Shown here in pieces: positions 19,635 through 28,015 of a stretch of DNA of 64,000 nucleotides. Both the position numbers and the translations under genes were made by a program. This DNA comes from Acidobacteriota bacterium (lineage in GTDB: Bacteria > Acidobacteriota > Terriglobia > 20CM-2-55-15), in assembly GCA_022821145.1 (NCBI GenBank), contig JAJEEE010000025.1:144050-208049 (forward strand), given 5' to 3'. A model generated the notes under the pieces. That model had not been told where the DNA came from, did no database searches, and saw only the letters and a program-made list of their open reading frames with translations. How positions within the stretch are numbered: position 1 is the stretch's first letter; each line of letters starts with the position of its first letter.

Positions 19635-19640
19635 TACCCT
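19635..19640 (+). promoter_or_regulatory. -10-like hexamer exactly 6 bases before the aroK start
   Basis: TACCCT ends 6 bases before the ATG at 19647, so a transcript from it would begin at the A of the start codon. No Shine-Dalgarno is visible. One of five similar cases in the window (see findings). Confidence 0.35.
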
Positions 19641-19646
19641 GTGACC

Positions 19647-20156
19647 ATGCAGCACGTGTACCTGGTCGGTTTCATGGGATCGGGCAAGTCCACGGTGGGA
19701 CGACTGGTCGCCGACCGGCTCGCTTTGGAATTCGTCGACCTCGACCACCGGATCGAACAGCACGACGGCCGCCGAATCGGCGAGATCTTCCGGGAATCGG
19801 GAGAGCCGGGCTTCCGCGACATCGAAAGCGCCGTGCTTCAACGCGTCGCGGCAGAAGCGCGGCGGGTGGTTGCACTGGGAGGTGGAACCTATTGCAGCGC
19901 GCCGAACCGCGACATCGTCGACCGCACCGGGACCGCCGTCTACCTGGAAACCGCTCTGGCCACGATACTCGACCGCGTCCGTGTCGACGTCGCGCGCCCG
20001 CTGTTCACGAGCCCGGATCAGGTTGGGAAGCTCCTGGGATCGCGTCTCCCGTCATACGAGAAAGCGCCGGTTCGCATCAGGACAGATGGCCTCGAACCCT
20101 TCCAGGTTGCAGACCTCGTCATGGGCCGCATCCGGCCCGCGGAACCGCAAGACTAG
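19647..20156 (+). CDS. aroK: Shikimate kinase
   Basis: P-loop kinase phosphorylating shikimate in the chorismate pathway. 169 residues from ATG 19647 (MQHVYLVGFMGSGKST, Walker A). Shikimate-binding segments: DLDHRIEQHDGRRIGEIF, GEPGFRDIE and ALGGGTY; the lid is RPLF. Typical length. It overlaps the convergent STAS gene by 4 bases. aroA, for the next step, lies at 22915-24219, so two adjacent pathway steps are encoded nearby but not in one operon. Confidence 0.94.
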   Translation: MQHVYLVGFMGSGKSTVGRLVADRLALEFVDLDHRIEQHDGRRIGEIFRESGEPGFRDIESAVLQRVAAEARRVVALGGGTYCSAPNRDIVDRTGTAVYLETALATILDRVRVDVARPLFTSPDQVGKLLGSRLPSYEKAPVRIRTDGLEPFQVADLVMGRIRPAEPQD

Positions 20157-20497
20157 CGGAAGCTCTTGAGCGCCCGGGCTTCGTTGTCGAACACGTCGAA
20201 CACGGTAAGGAGCTTCGTGATCTGCATCAGGTCGCGAACTCGGTGCGTCAGGCCGAGCAGCTTGAGCTGGCCCTGCTGATTCCGGACTCCCGTGTAGGAC
20301 GACACGAGCAGGCCAAGGCCCGAGCTGTCGATGTAGCTCACTTCCGAGAGGTTGAGCAGGAAGTTCCTGTCGCCGGCTTCGAGCATCTCCTGGATCCGGT
20401 CCCGAAGCACGACCGTCTCCTCGCCGATGGTGATCCGGCCGGCCAGATCCACGATCACCACGTCGTCCAGGCGGCGGAGTGTGACGGTAATGCTCAT
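20153..20497 (-). CDS. STAS-domain anti-sigma factor antagonist (SpoIIAA/RsbV-like)
   Basis: 114-residue STAS domain with the phosphorylatable serine in YIDSSGLGLLVSS and the N-terminal strand VVIVDLAGRITIG. In known systems the unphosphorylated protein binds its kinase partner and releases a sigma factor. Its partner is encoded just upstream with a 4-base overlap. No sigma-B or sigma-F type gene is adjacent, so the target is unknown. Confidence 0.92.
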   Translation of the reverse strand: MSITVTLRRLDDVVIVDLAGRITIGEETVVLRDRIQEMLEAGDRNFLLNLSEVSYIDSSGLGLLVSSYTGVRNQQGQLKLLGLTHRVRDLMQITKLLTVFDVFDNEARALKSFR

Positions 20498-20934
20498 TCC
20501 GGATGCTCCGCATCGAGTCGCTTGACCATCCGCAACCGGTTGCCGCCGTTCTCCCCGTCCGTGATCTCCACCGTGTCCATGAACGAACGGATGATCAGGA
20601 TGCCGCGTCCACCGGGCTTCAGAAGGTTCTCCGCGTTTCGAGGGTCGGGAACCTCGGTGAGTTCGAAACCCGGCCCCTGGTCCTCGACGATGATCTCGAT
20701 GGCGTGGCCGCTACCGGAAATCCTCAGGAAAACCGACTTGGACGGGTCCATGCCGTTACCGTGCTGCATGGCGTTGATGGCGCCCTCGTTGACCGACAGC
20801 TCGAGCCAGTGCGCGAGCTCCTCGTCGAGGTCGAAGGCTTCCACAGCCTTGCCGACGAAATCGTGAACCGTGGGCAGCGCCTCCATGCAACTGGAAACCG
20901 TCAGCTCGAAAGCGACAGTATTGCCTGGACCCAT
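20494..20934 (-). CDS. RsbW/SpoIIAB-like anti-sigma serine kinase
   Basis: 146-residue GHKL-type ATPase domain. N box ELSVNEGAINAMQHGN, G1 box VEDQGPGFELTE and G2 region GGRGILIIRSFMD are all recognisable. It would phosphorylate the serine of the STAS protein encoded by the next gene (ATGA overlap), forming a partner-switching pair. The promoter is not evident; the upstream gap to the ARPP-1-like stop is 51 bases. Confidence 0.92.
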   Translation of the reverse strand: MGPGNTVAFELTVSSCMEALPTVHDFVGKAVEAFDLDEELAHWLELSVNEGAINAMQHGNGMDPSKSVFLRISGSGHAIEIIVEDQGPGFELTEVPDPRNAENLLKPGGRGILIIRSFMDTVEITDGENGGNRLRMVKRLDAEHPE

Positions 20935-20985
20935 TCATCCAGCGTTACATGCCGCGATTTTCAATGTCAATACGCGCCGCGGCGC

Positions 20986-21990
20986 CTACTCGTACCGGCG
21001 GCGCAGGCTGCGGCGACGCTCGCCATGGCTCGCCGTCGGTTCCGACGCATCCGATCGCCGCCGGGAGCCGCGCGGATTCGAGAACGCGGTCAGGTGCACG
21101 ACAACATCGTCCACGACCAGCGCACCCGCCACCAGATCTTGGCTCACGACGCCGCAATCGCGCCCGAGTCCGACCCCGGGATGTTCCGCGAACGGCGCCT
21201 GGAGAATGCTCTCGACGAACGCGCGAGCCCCGGTCCGCAACTCGGACGCCGGCCGGGAACCGGGCCGTTCGATGACGTCGACGGCGTAGCTGCGGACCAG
21301 CCTGGGCAGGACGGCGGCGAACGTCTCCGGCTTGTCGAACAGGTCCAGACCGAAACGCTCGTTCCCGACGACGAAGAGGGCGCCGACCTGGCCCGGAACC
21401 GCGTCGACGCAGTGGACGTACTCGTCGAGCCGGGCGGCATGGCGCTCGAAGATCGAGCTCATGGCGCCTGTCGGCGACCCGGCGTCCATCGCGCAGGCCT
21501 TCTCGCGGATGGAGTCCCAGACTTCGCCCTGGTTGGAACGTCTGGCGCCCGTCCTGGCCAGCGACCGGCGCACGCTTGCGTGTCGCGCCGCGCGGCCGCG
21601 CGCGTACTGAACCCGGTTCGTCACGGCGAAGTCGATCGTGTCGTAATCCCAACGGCCCTGCTCGACGCAGGACACGGGAATGATCGTCTTCCGCCGCCCG
21701 GGAAGCAGCATCGTGAGATTCGCGACCCGGTTCTGCTTGGCTCCCACCAACTCTTCGCCATCGAGTATCAGAACCGGCTGTTTCGATCGATTGTCCACGG
21801 CGAGGTCGGGAACGCTGCCCTCGCCCGATACTTCCCGGACCGCGACGAGCCCCTTCCGCAGGGCGTCCGCGAGCATTCGATAGCGTACGTGGCTCCCGGC
21901 CTCCGACAACAGCGGGAACAAGGTCAGTCCGTCGCCGCCCATGGGTTGGCCGACGGTCAGTTGCGCGACGGCGTTTTTGAGTGGATGCAT
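20986..21990 (-). CDS. ARPP-1-like family protein, unknown function
   Basis: 334 residues from ATG 21990 (MHPLKNAVAQLTVGQPMG), supported by GGAG six bases upstream. The segments VLILDGEELVGAKQNRVANL and IIPVSCVEQGRWDYD are the hallmark of a widespread uncharacterised family that I recall as ARPP-1 (associated with ADP-ribosylglycohydrolase and rhodanese-phosphatase proteins). The name is from memory at moderate confidence; the biochemical role is not established. Ends in a very basic RRR/SRRRSD tail. Divergent from a MerR-like regulator with inverted sites between them. Confidence 0.7.
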   Translation of the reverse strand: MHPLKNAVAQLTVGQPMGGDGLTLFPLLSEAGSHVRYRMLADALRKGLVAVREVSGEGSVPDLAVDNRSKQPVLILDGEELVGAKQNRVANLTMLLPGRRKTIIPVSCVEQGRWDYDTIDFAVTNRVQYARGRAARHASVRRSLARTGARRSNQGEVWDSIREKACAMDAGSPTGAMSSIFERHAARLDEYVHCVDAVPGQVGALFVVGNERFGLDLFDKPETFAAVLPRLVRSYAVDVIERPGSRPASELRTGARAFVESILQAPFAEHPGVGLGRDCGVVSQDLVAGALVVDDVVVHLTAFSNPRGSRRRSDASEPTASHGERRRSLRRRYE

Positions 21991-22007
21991 GCGCGACTCC
22001 TTTGATA

Positions 22008-22083
22008 TGGTCAGTAAATAACAGTCGAGAACATTGTGAGTGCGGGCGCCCCAATAGTCAACAGGAATTATCATTACTAACCA
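22008..22083. promoter_or_regulatory. Divergent control region: widely spaced inverted repeat around the ARPP-1-like promoter
   Basis: TGGTCAGTAA at 22008-22017 is mirrored by TTACTAACCA at 22074-22083 (9 of 10 positions pair). Between them, on the minus strand, TTGACT (22061-22056) and CACAAT (22038-22033) with 17-base spacing look like the promoter of the ARPP-1-like gene. The half-sites flank this promoter and lie in the gap shared with the MerR-like gene, so they are candidate operators for that regulator. The local AT-richness contrasts with the surroundings. Confidence 0.5.
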
Positions 22084-22117
22084 GTCGTAACCACTGAAAT
22101 GAGGTGCGAATAGAACG

Positions 22118-22843
22118 ATGCAGGGCTACACGGCCGCGGAACTGGAACGCGAGACGGGATTCGACCGGAGGACCATCGCGTTCTACGTGCAGGAAGGGTT
22201 GCTGCCGAAGGTCGGGCGGCGGGGGTCGCGGAGCCGTTATCCGGACCGGGTCCGGGACCGCCTGTTGTTCATCAGACGCGTCCGGGAAGCCGAACGCGCG
22301 GGAACCGTGGAACCGGTCTCCCTCAACGACATTCGCACGGTCTTCGAGAACGCGCCGTCCGAGCTGATTTCCAGCGTCGCGGACGGGCGCGTCCCCGTAA
22401 CTCCCAAGATCGTCGCCTCCCCATCGACCGGCGCGCGGCTCCGCCGCCTCTCCAGACGCCGTGACACGCTCGCCGACCGCTGGACGGCGCCCCTGCCGGA
22501 GGCGGTTTCGGACTTCGCCGAGATGGCGGCAGCCCCTGTTGGACATCCGGACCCGCCTCTACTCGATGACGGTTACGCCGAAGCGAGCGTCGAAGGGGCC
22601 CGATCGACCGAAGAATCGGCGCTGGGCGAAACCCTGTCGGCTCTCCAGGTGAGCGCCGGCCGCGACCGAGACCCGGACCGCGCGGTCCACCGCTGGCTCG
22701 AAGTCGAAGTGTCCCCTGACATCAAGCTCTCGGTCCGCGGTGCGCCCGATGCGGCGGCGGCGCTGTTGGCGCGGGCGGGCGAGCGCCTCGGGCGCCTCAT
22801 GGACAGGCGCCCGACGACGGGGCGCCCGGAACCGGAGACCTGA
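22118..22843 (+). CDS. MerR-type transcriptional regulator
   Basis: 241 residues. The N-terminal 70 residues are a MerR winged helix: YTAAELERETGFDRRTIAFY, VQEGLLPKVGRRGSRSRYP and the wing helix FIRRVREAERAG. The rest is unlike classical metal- or drug-sensing MerR proteins: a proline/arginine-rich linker and a C-terminal domain (WLEVEVSPDIKLSVRGAPDA) of unknown ligand. Divergent from the ARPP-1-like gene, so it is the probable regulator of that gene and of itself. Confidence 0.82.
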   Translation: MQGYTAAELERETGFDRRTIAFYVQEGLLPKVGRRGSRSRYPDRVRDRLLFIRRVREAERAGTVEPVSLNDIRTVFENAPSELISSVADGRVPVTPKIVASPSTGARLRRLSRRRDTLADRWTAPLPEAVSDFAEMAAAPVGHPDPPLLDDGYAEASVEGARSTEESALGETLSALQVSAGRDRDPDRAVHRWLEVEVSPDIKLSVRGAPDAAAALLARAGERLGRLMDRRPTTGRPEPET

Positions 22844-22899
22844 AACACGGCCCTCGTGGAGACCCGCCGTCCGCGGCGCCGGCCCGGACGGGCGCGTGC

Positions 22900-22905
22900 T
22901 ATTCT
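22900..22905 (+). promoter_or_regulatory. -10-like hexamer close to the aroA start
   Basis: TATTCT ends 9 bases before ATG 22915, predicting a leader of about 3 bases; no Shine-Dalgarno is visible. Member of the near-leaderless group described in findings. Confidence 0.35.
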
Positions 22906-22914
22906 GACGTTTCC

Positions 22915-24219
22915 ATGGACACCGTCGAGACCCTGCCGGCGCGGAGGCTGCGCGGCGACATCCGCGTTCCCGGGGACAAGTCCATCGGCCATCGAACCGC
23001 GCTGATCGGCGCCATCGCCGACGGCGAAACCTCTGCGAAGCGTTTCCCCATGAGCGGGGACTGCCTCAGCACGCTCCATTGCCTGGAACGGCTCGGCGTC
23101 CGCATCGACCGGCACGACTCCGGCCGTGTTCGCGTTCATGGGCGCGGGCTCCGTGGCCTCGAGGCGCCCACGGGCGAACTGGACGCCTCGAACGCGGGCA
23201 CGCTGTTGCGCCTGTTGTCGGGCATCCTCGCCGGACATGCCTTCACGGCGACTCTCGTCGGCGACGGTTCCCTCAGCCGGCGCCCGATGCGGCGGGTCGC
23301 CGAACCGCTGGAACGATTCGGCGCGCGCGTCCGGACCACGGACGGACACCTCCCCATGACCATCACGGGCGGCCCGATCCGCGCGATCGACTACCGCGTT
23401 CCGGTGGCCAGCGCCCAGGTGAAATCGGCGGTCCTGCTGGCCGGCCTTCTCGCCGACGGGGTGACGAAGGTCCACGAACCGGTCCGCACGCGCGACCATA
23501 CCGAGATCGCGTTGGCGGCGTCGGGCGCCGCCATCCACGTCGACGACGCTTCCGACGGGGGACGCCGCGTGGAAGTCGAAGGCGGTCATACGCTTGCCGC
23601 GCGATCGTTCACGATCCCCGGTGATCCGTCCTCGGCGGCCTTCCTCATCGCAGCCGCCCTGCTGGTCCCGGACTCGCAACTCCGCCTCCGCGGCGTCGGC
23701 GTCAACCCGACGCGCACGGGCTACATTTCCCTGCTCCAACGGTCCGGCGCCGACCTCCGGATCGAGGCGCCCCGCGAAGAGGACGGGGAAGCCGTGGCCG
23801 ACATCGTTGTCCGCGCCAGCGCGTTGCAGCCGTTCGCGATCGGTGGCGCCGACACGGCGGGCCTCATCGACGAGCTGCCGATTCTGGCCGTCCTGGGCGT
23901 CGCCGGCACGGGACGCATCTCGATTCGGGGCGCCGGGGAACTGCGTCTGAAGGAAACCGATCGCATACGGGCGCTGGCCGTCAACCTGGAAGCCATCGGC
24001 GCGAGGGTGGCCGAGTCGGACGACGGTCTGGAAGCGGAATGCGATCCGCCGATCGAAGGCGGTACGGTGGCGTCGTTCGGCGACCACCGCATCGCGATGG
24101 CCTTCGCAGTGGCCGGCCTCGTCAGCCGGAAGGGCGTCCGCATCGAGGACGCCGGCTGCGCGGCGGTCTCGTTTCCGGGCTTCTTCGCGCTTCTGGAAAG
24201 CCTGGTTGAACGCTACTGA
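22915..24219 (+). CDS. aroA: 3-phosphoshikimate 1-carboxyvinyltransferase (EPSP synthase)
   Basis: Joins phosphoenolpyruvate to shikimate-3-phosphate. 434 residues. Visible motifs: RVPGDKSIGHRTALIGAIA (N-terminal lysine and serine), DASNAGTLLRLLSGILAG, PVASAQVKSAVLLAGLLA, IDELPILAVLGV (catalytic D and E), RLKETDRI and FGDHRIAMAFAV. ASAQVKSA is characteristic of class II (Bacillus-like) enzymes, so class II is more likely than class I. The 3' end overlaps the convergent CorC-type gene by 7 bases. Confidence 0.96.
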   Translation: MDTVETLPARRLRGDIRVPGDKSIGHRTALIGAIADGETSAKRFPMSGDCLSTLHCLERLGVRIDRHDSGRVRVHGRGLRGLEAPTGELDASNAGTLLRLLSGILAGHAFTATLVGDGSLSRRPMRRVAEPLERFGARVRTTDGHLPMTITGGPIRAIDYRVPVASAQVKSAVLLAGLLADGVTKVHEPVRTRDHTEIALAASGAAIHVDDASDGGRRVEVEGGHTLAARSFTIPGDPSSAAFLIAAALLVPDSQLRLRGVGVNPTRTGYISLLQRSGADLRIEAPREEDGEAVADIVVRASALQPFAIGGADTAGLIDELPILAVLGVAGTGRISIRGAGELRLKETDRIRALAVNLEAIGARVAESDDGLEAECDPPIEGGTVASFGDHRIAMAFAVAGLVSRKGVRIEDAGCAAVSFPGFFALLESLVERY

Positions 24220-25514
24220 GGCGGCGCCGGCTCGTCCGCGACGGCCGACGCCTCGGCGTCGGCGCGCATCTCGGGAACCCCGCGGGTCAGGTGGACGCGC
24301 ATGATGCGGCGGCCGACGACCTGCTCGACCTGATACCGGTCGCCGTCGAACTCGATGGTGTCGCCCTCGGCCGGCAGTCGTCCGGTCTGCATCATGACGA
24401 AACCGGCGAGGGTCACGTAGTAGCCGTTCTCCGGGACGTGCAGCCCCAGCCGTTCATTGAGCTCGCGGACGGCAATGCCGGCGTCGACGAGATAACTGCC
24501 GTTCGGCTGGGGAACGATGGCGTCCATCTCGACGTCGTGCTCGTCCTGGATCTCCCCGACTATTTGCTCGATCAGGTCTTCCAGCGTCACGATGCCCTCG
24601 ACGCTCCCGTGCTCGTCGACCACGATGCCCAGGTGTGTCTGGGCCGACTGCAACACGCGCACGGCGCTGTTCAACGGGGCCGTGTCGGGAATGAAGACGG
24701 GCTTGCGGAGGAGTTGCGACAGACGAAAGGGCTTGCCCGAACCGAGATACGGCATCAGGTCCTTGCCGTGAAGGATTCCCAGGATATTGTCCAGGCTGCC
24801 CTGATACACGGGGAAACGCGTCAAACGCGTGTTCTCGACAACCTGCAACACTTCCTCGATCGGCTTGTTGATCGCGAGCGAAACCGTCCGGATCCGCGGA
24901 ACCATCACGTCCCGGACCTGTCGGTCCGAAAAGTCGATGATCCGTTGCAGCATGTCTCGCCGATCCTGCGAATAGCTGCTGATGATCGACTTCAACTCGA
25001 CGTCGGTCAGTGTCGCCGCCAGCGAGGAACGGTCTTCGCGTACGCTTCGGAAGAAGAAGCCGGACAGGTTGATCATCAAACGGACGATCGGATATGTGAC
25101 CCTCATCCACAACTGGATCGGAACGACCAGGTTCAGGGCGATTCTCTCCGGTGACCGCGTCGCGAACGCCTTGGGCCCGAGCTCGCAGAACAGCAGGACG
25201 ATCACCGTCAGAAGAACCGTCTCGGCGGCCAGGACGAGGTCGCGCTGGGAAGCGTCGACCGCGTTGGCGACGATGGAGGCGGCCACGGTCGCGGCCCCGA
25301 TGTTCGCGAAGTTGTTGCCCAGCAGGATCGTGGCCAGAAGCTTCTGGGGCGCTTCCAGCCACTCGGCCAGTCTTCGGGCCCTGGAGTTGCCGCTGGTGGC
25401 GAGATGCCGGATGCGGTAACGGTTGCTGGAAAGGACGGCCGTTTCCGACAACGAAAACAGACCCGACAACAACAGGAACAGGGACAGGAGTATAAGGAGA
25501 AAGAAAGACGGCAT
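24213..25514 (-). CDS. CNNM/CBS/CorC-HlyC-domain membrane protein (hemolysin C family)
   Basis: 433 residues. Order: signal-like first helix, CNNM transmembrane domain to about residue 185 (SETAVLSSNRYRIRHLA, ILLGNNFANI, CELGPKAFATR), two CBS domains about 205-330 (VMVPRIRTVSLAIN; GIVVDEHGSVEGIVTLEDLIE) and a CorC_HlyC domain about 345-425. Family members are linked to Mg/Co efflux; substrate here is not shown. Downstream of carD by 20 bases, probably one transcript. Confidence 0.92.
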   Translation of the reverse strand: MPSFFLLILLSLFLLLSGLFSLSETAVLSSNRYRIRHLATSGNSRARRLAEWLEAPQKLLATILLGNNFANIGAATVAASIVANAVDASQRDLVLAAETVLLTVIVLLFCELGPKAFATRSPERIALNLVVPIQLWMRVTYPIVRLMINLSGFFFRSVREDRSSLAATLTDVELKSIISSYSQDRRDMLQRIIDFSDRQVRDVMVPRIRTVSLAINKPIEEVLQVVENTRLTRFPVYQGSLDNILGILHGKDLMPYLGSGKPFRLSQLLRKPVFIPDTAPLNSAVRVLQSAQTHLGIVVDEHGSVEGIVTLEDLIEQIVGEIQDEHDVEMDAIVPQPNGSYLVDAGIAVRELNERLGLHVPENGYYVTLAGFVMMQTGRLPAEGDTIEFDGDRYQVEQVVGRRIMRVHLTRGVPEMRADAEASAVADEPAPPQ

Positions 25515-25534
25515 CGCGGCCCGGGCGTCAGCCC

Positions 25535-26044
25535 TCAGGCAACGGGAATCTTGTCGCAGGCCTGATTGACCTGCCGGTCGACCTGGCCTTCGATTTCTTC
25601 CTCCGGCACATTCATCACCGAGGCCAACTCGGAAACAAGAAGAAAGCGTGCCCGATCCTGCATCCGTTTCTCACGGAACGACAGCGGCTTGATTCGATTC
25701 AGGTAGACGAGGTTCTTGTAGACCTCGGCGACATGAAAGATCGAGCCCGACCGCATCTTTTCGGAATTCTCCTTGAAGCGGTCTTTCCAGTCGCGCTGCG
25801 AAAAGAATTCGCCGTTCGCGAGGAAGGCGAACAGCTTGTCCACCTCCTTGCCGTCGATGGTGCGCCGCAGCCCGACGTCCTGCGCGTTGGAGGTGGGCAC
25901 CATGACCAGGATGTCGTTGGAGCAGATCCTCAGAAGGTAGAACCGCTCGAAGTGGCCCTGCACGAGGCGATCCGAGATCTTCTCGATGATGCCGACCCCG
26001 TGGTTGGGATAGACGACCTGATCGCCGATTTCAAACTCTTCCAT
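25535..26044 (-). CDS. carD: CarD-family transcriptional regulator
   Basis: 169-residue RNA-polymerase-binding regulator. The N-terminal Tudor-like RID (FEIGDQVVYPNHGVGIIEKI then ERFYLLRICSNDILVMVPTS) binds the polymerase beta subunit; the helical C-terminal domain (DWKDRFKENSEKMRSGSIFH) contacts promoter DNA. CarD stabilises open complexes at rRNA and other promoters. Preceded by a strong consensus promoter at 26073-26102. Confidence 0.95.
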   Translation of the reverse strand: MEEFEIGDQVVYPNHGVGIIEKISDRLVQGHFERFYLLRICSNDILVMVPTSNAQDVGLRRTIDGKEVDKLFAFLANGEFFSQRDWKDRFKENSEKMRSGSIFHVAEVYKNLVYLNRIKPLSFREKRMQDRARFLLVSELASVMNVPEEEIEGQVDRQVNQACDKIPVA

Positions 26045-26072
26045 TGAAACCTGCCGGCAAGCGATAACGCAA

Positions 26073-26102
26073 ATTATACGTTCGTTCGGTGGACAGCGTC
26101 AA
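26073..26102 (-). promoter_or_regulatory. Strong sigma-70-type promoter of carD
   Basis: On the minus strand TTGACG (26102-26097) and a perfect TATAAT (26078-26073) with an 18-base spacer. Start of transcription is expected near 26066, giving a leader of about 22 bases. The clearest promoter in the window. The rest of the 254-base gap to the M24 peptidase gene shows nothing recognisable apart from the -10 at 26285. Confidence 0.8.
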
Positions 26103-26284
26103 GCGGCGGAGGCCGTCAACGAATCCGCACTCAATGGCAAGTCAACAGTCAAGTTATTGAATCACAGCCACTTGCATCCATCAACCGCCGACTCTGGAGC
26201 CGCCCTGCACTGCACGGGCGTTCCGTGAAAGCGAGGCAACGCCCTCACGCCATTCCCCAGCCGCCGACGCCGCCCCGCCTCCGC

Positions 26285-26290
26285 TATAAT
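26285..26290 (+). promoter_or_regulatory. -10 hexamer close to the M24 peptidase start
   Basis: Perfect TATAAT ends 8 bases before ATG 26299, predicting a leader of at most about 2 bases. No -35 match and no Shine-Dalgarno are visible. Strongest member of the near-leaderless group. Confidence 0.45.
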
Positions 26291-26298
26291 GCCGGCCC

Positions 26299-27468
26299 AT
26301 GACGGAATACGTGCCCCGCGAGGAGCTGGAGCACCGGTGGTCGCGCTTGCGGCGCATCATGGAATGCGACGCGCTCCTCGTCCTCCAGAACGTGGACCAG
26401 TTCTACCTGACCGGGACCGTCCAGGACGGCGTGCTCTGGTTTCCGGCCGAGGGCGAACCGGTCTTCGCGGTCCGAAAGAGCCACTCCCGCGCCGTGGCCG
26501 AGTCGCCGTTGCGGCGCGTCGTCCCTTTTCGGCGCTATTCCGAGTTGCCGGGACTGATCCCGCACGCGGGTGCGTTGCTGGGACTGGAACTGGACGTGCT
26601 GCCCGTCTCGCTCTTTCGGCAGGTCGAAAAGACGTTCCCCGAATCCACGCTCGTCGACGGTTCCATGTGGATTCGCAAGGCGCGCGCGGTCAAGACGCCC
26701 TACGAACAGGAACGCATTCGCCGCGCCGCGTCGATGCTGGACGCCGCTTTCCTGGACATCCCCACCCGGCTCCGCGAAGGCATGGAAGAAGTTGAGCTCG
26801 CGGTCCGGATCGAGCAGGTCATGCGCGAGGCCGGACACCAGGGTCTGATCCGCGTGCGCCGGTTCAACATGGAGCTCTACTTCGGCGCCGTCGCGTTCGG
26901 GGACACGTCGGCCTATCCCCACAACTTCGACGGGGCGGTCGGGGTGCGCGGGCTCTATCCCGCCGTACCTCTCATGGCCAGCCGGCGGAAACTCGCCCGC
27001 GGGGAGCCGGTCATGGTCGACATCGTGGCCGGGTGCGACGGCTATCTGGCGGACGGGTCGCGGGCCTATTCGGTCGGCGCGCCTTCGGCCGCGATCCTGG
27101 AAACGCACCGGTTCATTCTGGACCTGAACGCCTGGCTGGAAGAGCAGCTCCGAGCCGGGGCCGTTCCGAGCGAAGTCTATCGCACGGCCCGGGAGCGGAT
27201 CGAGAACACGCCGTACTCGCCGCACTTCATGGGTGCGGCCGAAAACCAAGTGCGCTTCATCGCGCACGGAATCGGCCTCGAACTCGACGAAGTGCCCGTC
27301 ATCGCTCCCCGCTTCGACGAACCGTTCGAGTCCGGCACGGTCATGGCCGTGGAGCCGAAGGTGTTCTATCCGGACGTCGGCGGCGCCGGCGTCGAGAACA
27401 CGTTCATCCTGAACCACGCCGGTTGCGAGCGGCTGCTGCGCGCCCCGATGGAATGGATCAGCGTCTGA
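26299..27468 (+). CDS. M24-family metallopeptidase (Xaa-Pro aminopeptidase/prolidase-like)
   Basis: 389-residue pita-bread-fold protein. N-terminal creatinase-like domain to about residue 150, then the catalytic domain. All five metal-ligand positions appear present: aspartates in MVDIVAG and YLADGSRAYSVG, histidine in AHGIGLELDEVP, and glutamates in MAVEPKVF and GVENTF. The second aspartate context (ADGSRAYS rather than ADMTRTF) is unusual, so specificity is uncertain. The gene stands alone, converging on the Nudix gene. Confidence 0.88.
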   Translation: MTEYVPREELEHRWSRLRRIMECDALLVLQNVDQFYLTGTVQDGVLWFPAEGEPVFAVRKSHSRAVAESPLRRVVPFRRYSELPGLIPHAGALLGLELDVLPVSLFRQVEKTFPESTLVDGSMWIRKARAVKTPYEQERIRRAASMLDAAFLDIPTRLREGMEEVELAVRIEQVMREAGHQGLIRVRRFNMELYFGAVAFGDTSAYPHNFDGAVGVRGLYPAVPLMASRRKLARGEPVMVDIVAGCDGYLADGSRAYSVGAPSAAILETHRFILDLNAWLEEQLRAGAVPSEVYRTARERIENTPYSPHFMGAAENQVRFIAHGIGLELDEVPVIAPRFDEPFESGTVMAVEPKVFYPDVGGAGVENTFILNHAGCERLLRAPMEWISV

Positions 27469-27490
27469 GGACCCTGGGCCTGGGCCGCGG

Positions 27491-28015
27491 TTATCGAAAG
27501 ACCGTCAGCAGGCCCACGATCGTCTTGGCGTCCCGGATTCTGCCGTCGGCGATCATGGCCAGAGCATCGTCGCGCCGCGCTCGGATCACCTCGATGAACT
27601 CGTCGTCATCGAGCCGTTGCGCGCTGGGAACCAGGTCGGTGGCCTCGAACAGGCGCATGCACTCGTCCGAGAATCCCGGCGCGGTATAGAAGTTGGACAG
27701 TTCCCGGATCCGGGCCGCCCTGAAACCGGTTTCTTCCTCCAACTCGCGCTTCGCCGTGACGATGGGGTCTTCGCCTTCTTCCCGCGTGCCCGCGGGCAAT
27801 TCCAGCAGTTCTTCTCCGGCGGCGTGACGGTACTGGCGGACCAGAATCACCTCGTCCGGCGCCGGAAGGGCGATGACGGCAACCGCCCCCGGATGCTCCA
27901 CGATGTCGCGCGTGACCTCCCGTCCGTCCGGATTGAGCAGCCGATCCGTCCGTACGCGTATTCGCCAACCACGAAAACCCACGCTGCTCTCCAGCAGTCT
28001 CCACGTCGCCTTCAT
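27491..28015 (-). CDS. Nudix hydrolase, ADP-ribose pyrophosphatase-like
   Basis: 174 residues. A complete Nudix box G-x5-E-x7-RE-x2-EE-x-G begins at GTREEGEDP and ends ELEEETGF. VILVRQYRHAAGEELLELPAG and the downstream FYTAPGFSDE match the ADP-sugar pyrophosphatase (NudF-like) subgroup. Start overlaps the end of the aminotransferase gene by 4 bases, so they are coupled. Substrate beyond nucleoside diphosphate sugars cannot be fixed from sequence. Confidence 0.9.
   Translation of the reverse strand: MKATWRLLESSVGFRGWRIRVRTDRLLNPDGREVTRDIVEHPGAVAVIALPAPDEVILVRQYRHAAGEELLELPAGTREEGEDPIVTAKRELEEETGFRAARIRELSNFYTAPGFSDECMRLFEATDLVPSAQRLDDDEFIEVIRARRDDALAMIADGRIRDAKTIVGLLTVFR

Noticed and set aside
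26103-26284. Possible small RNA or tRNA in the gap between carD and the M24 peptidase gene
   Set aside because: No cloverleaf, no T-loop GTTCRA with matching stem and no terminator hairpin could be found.
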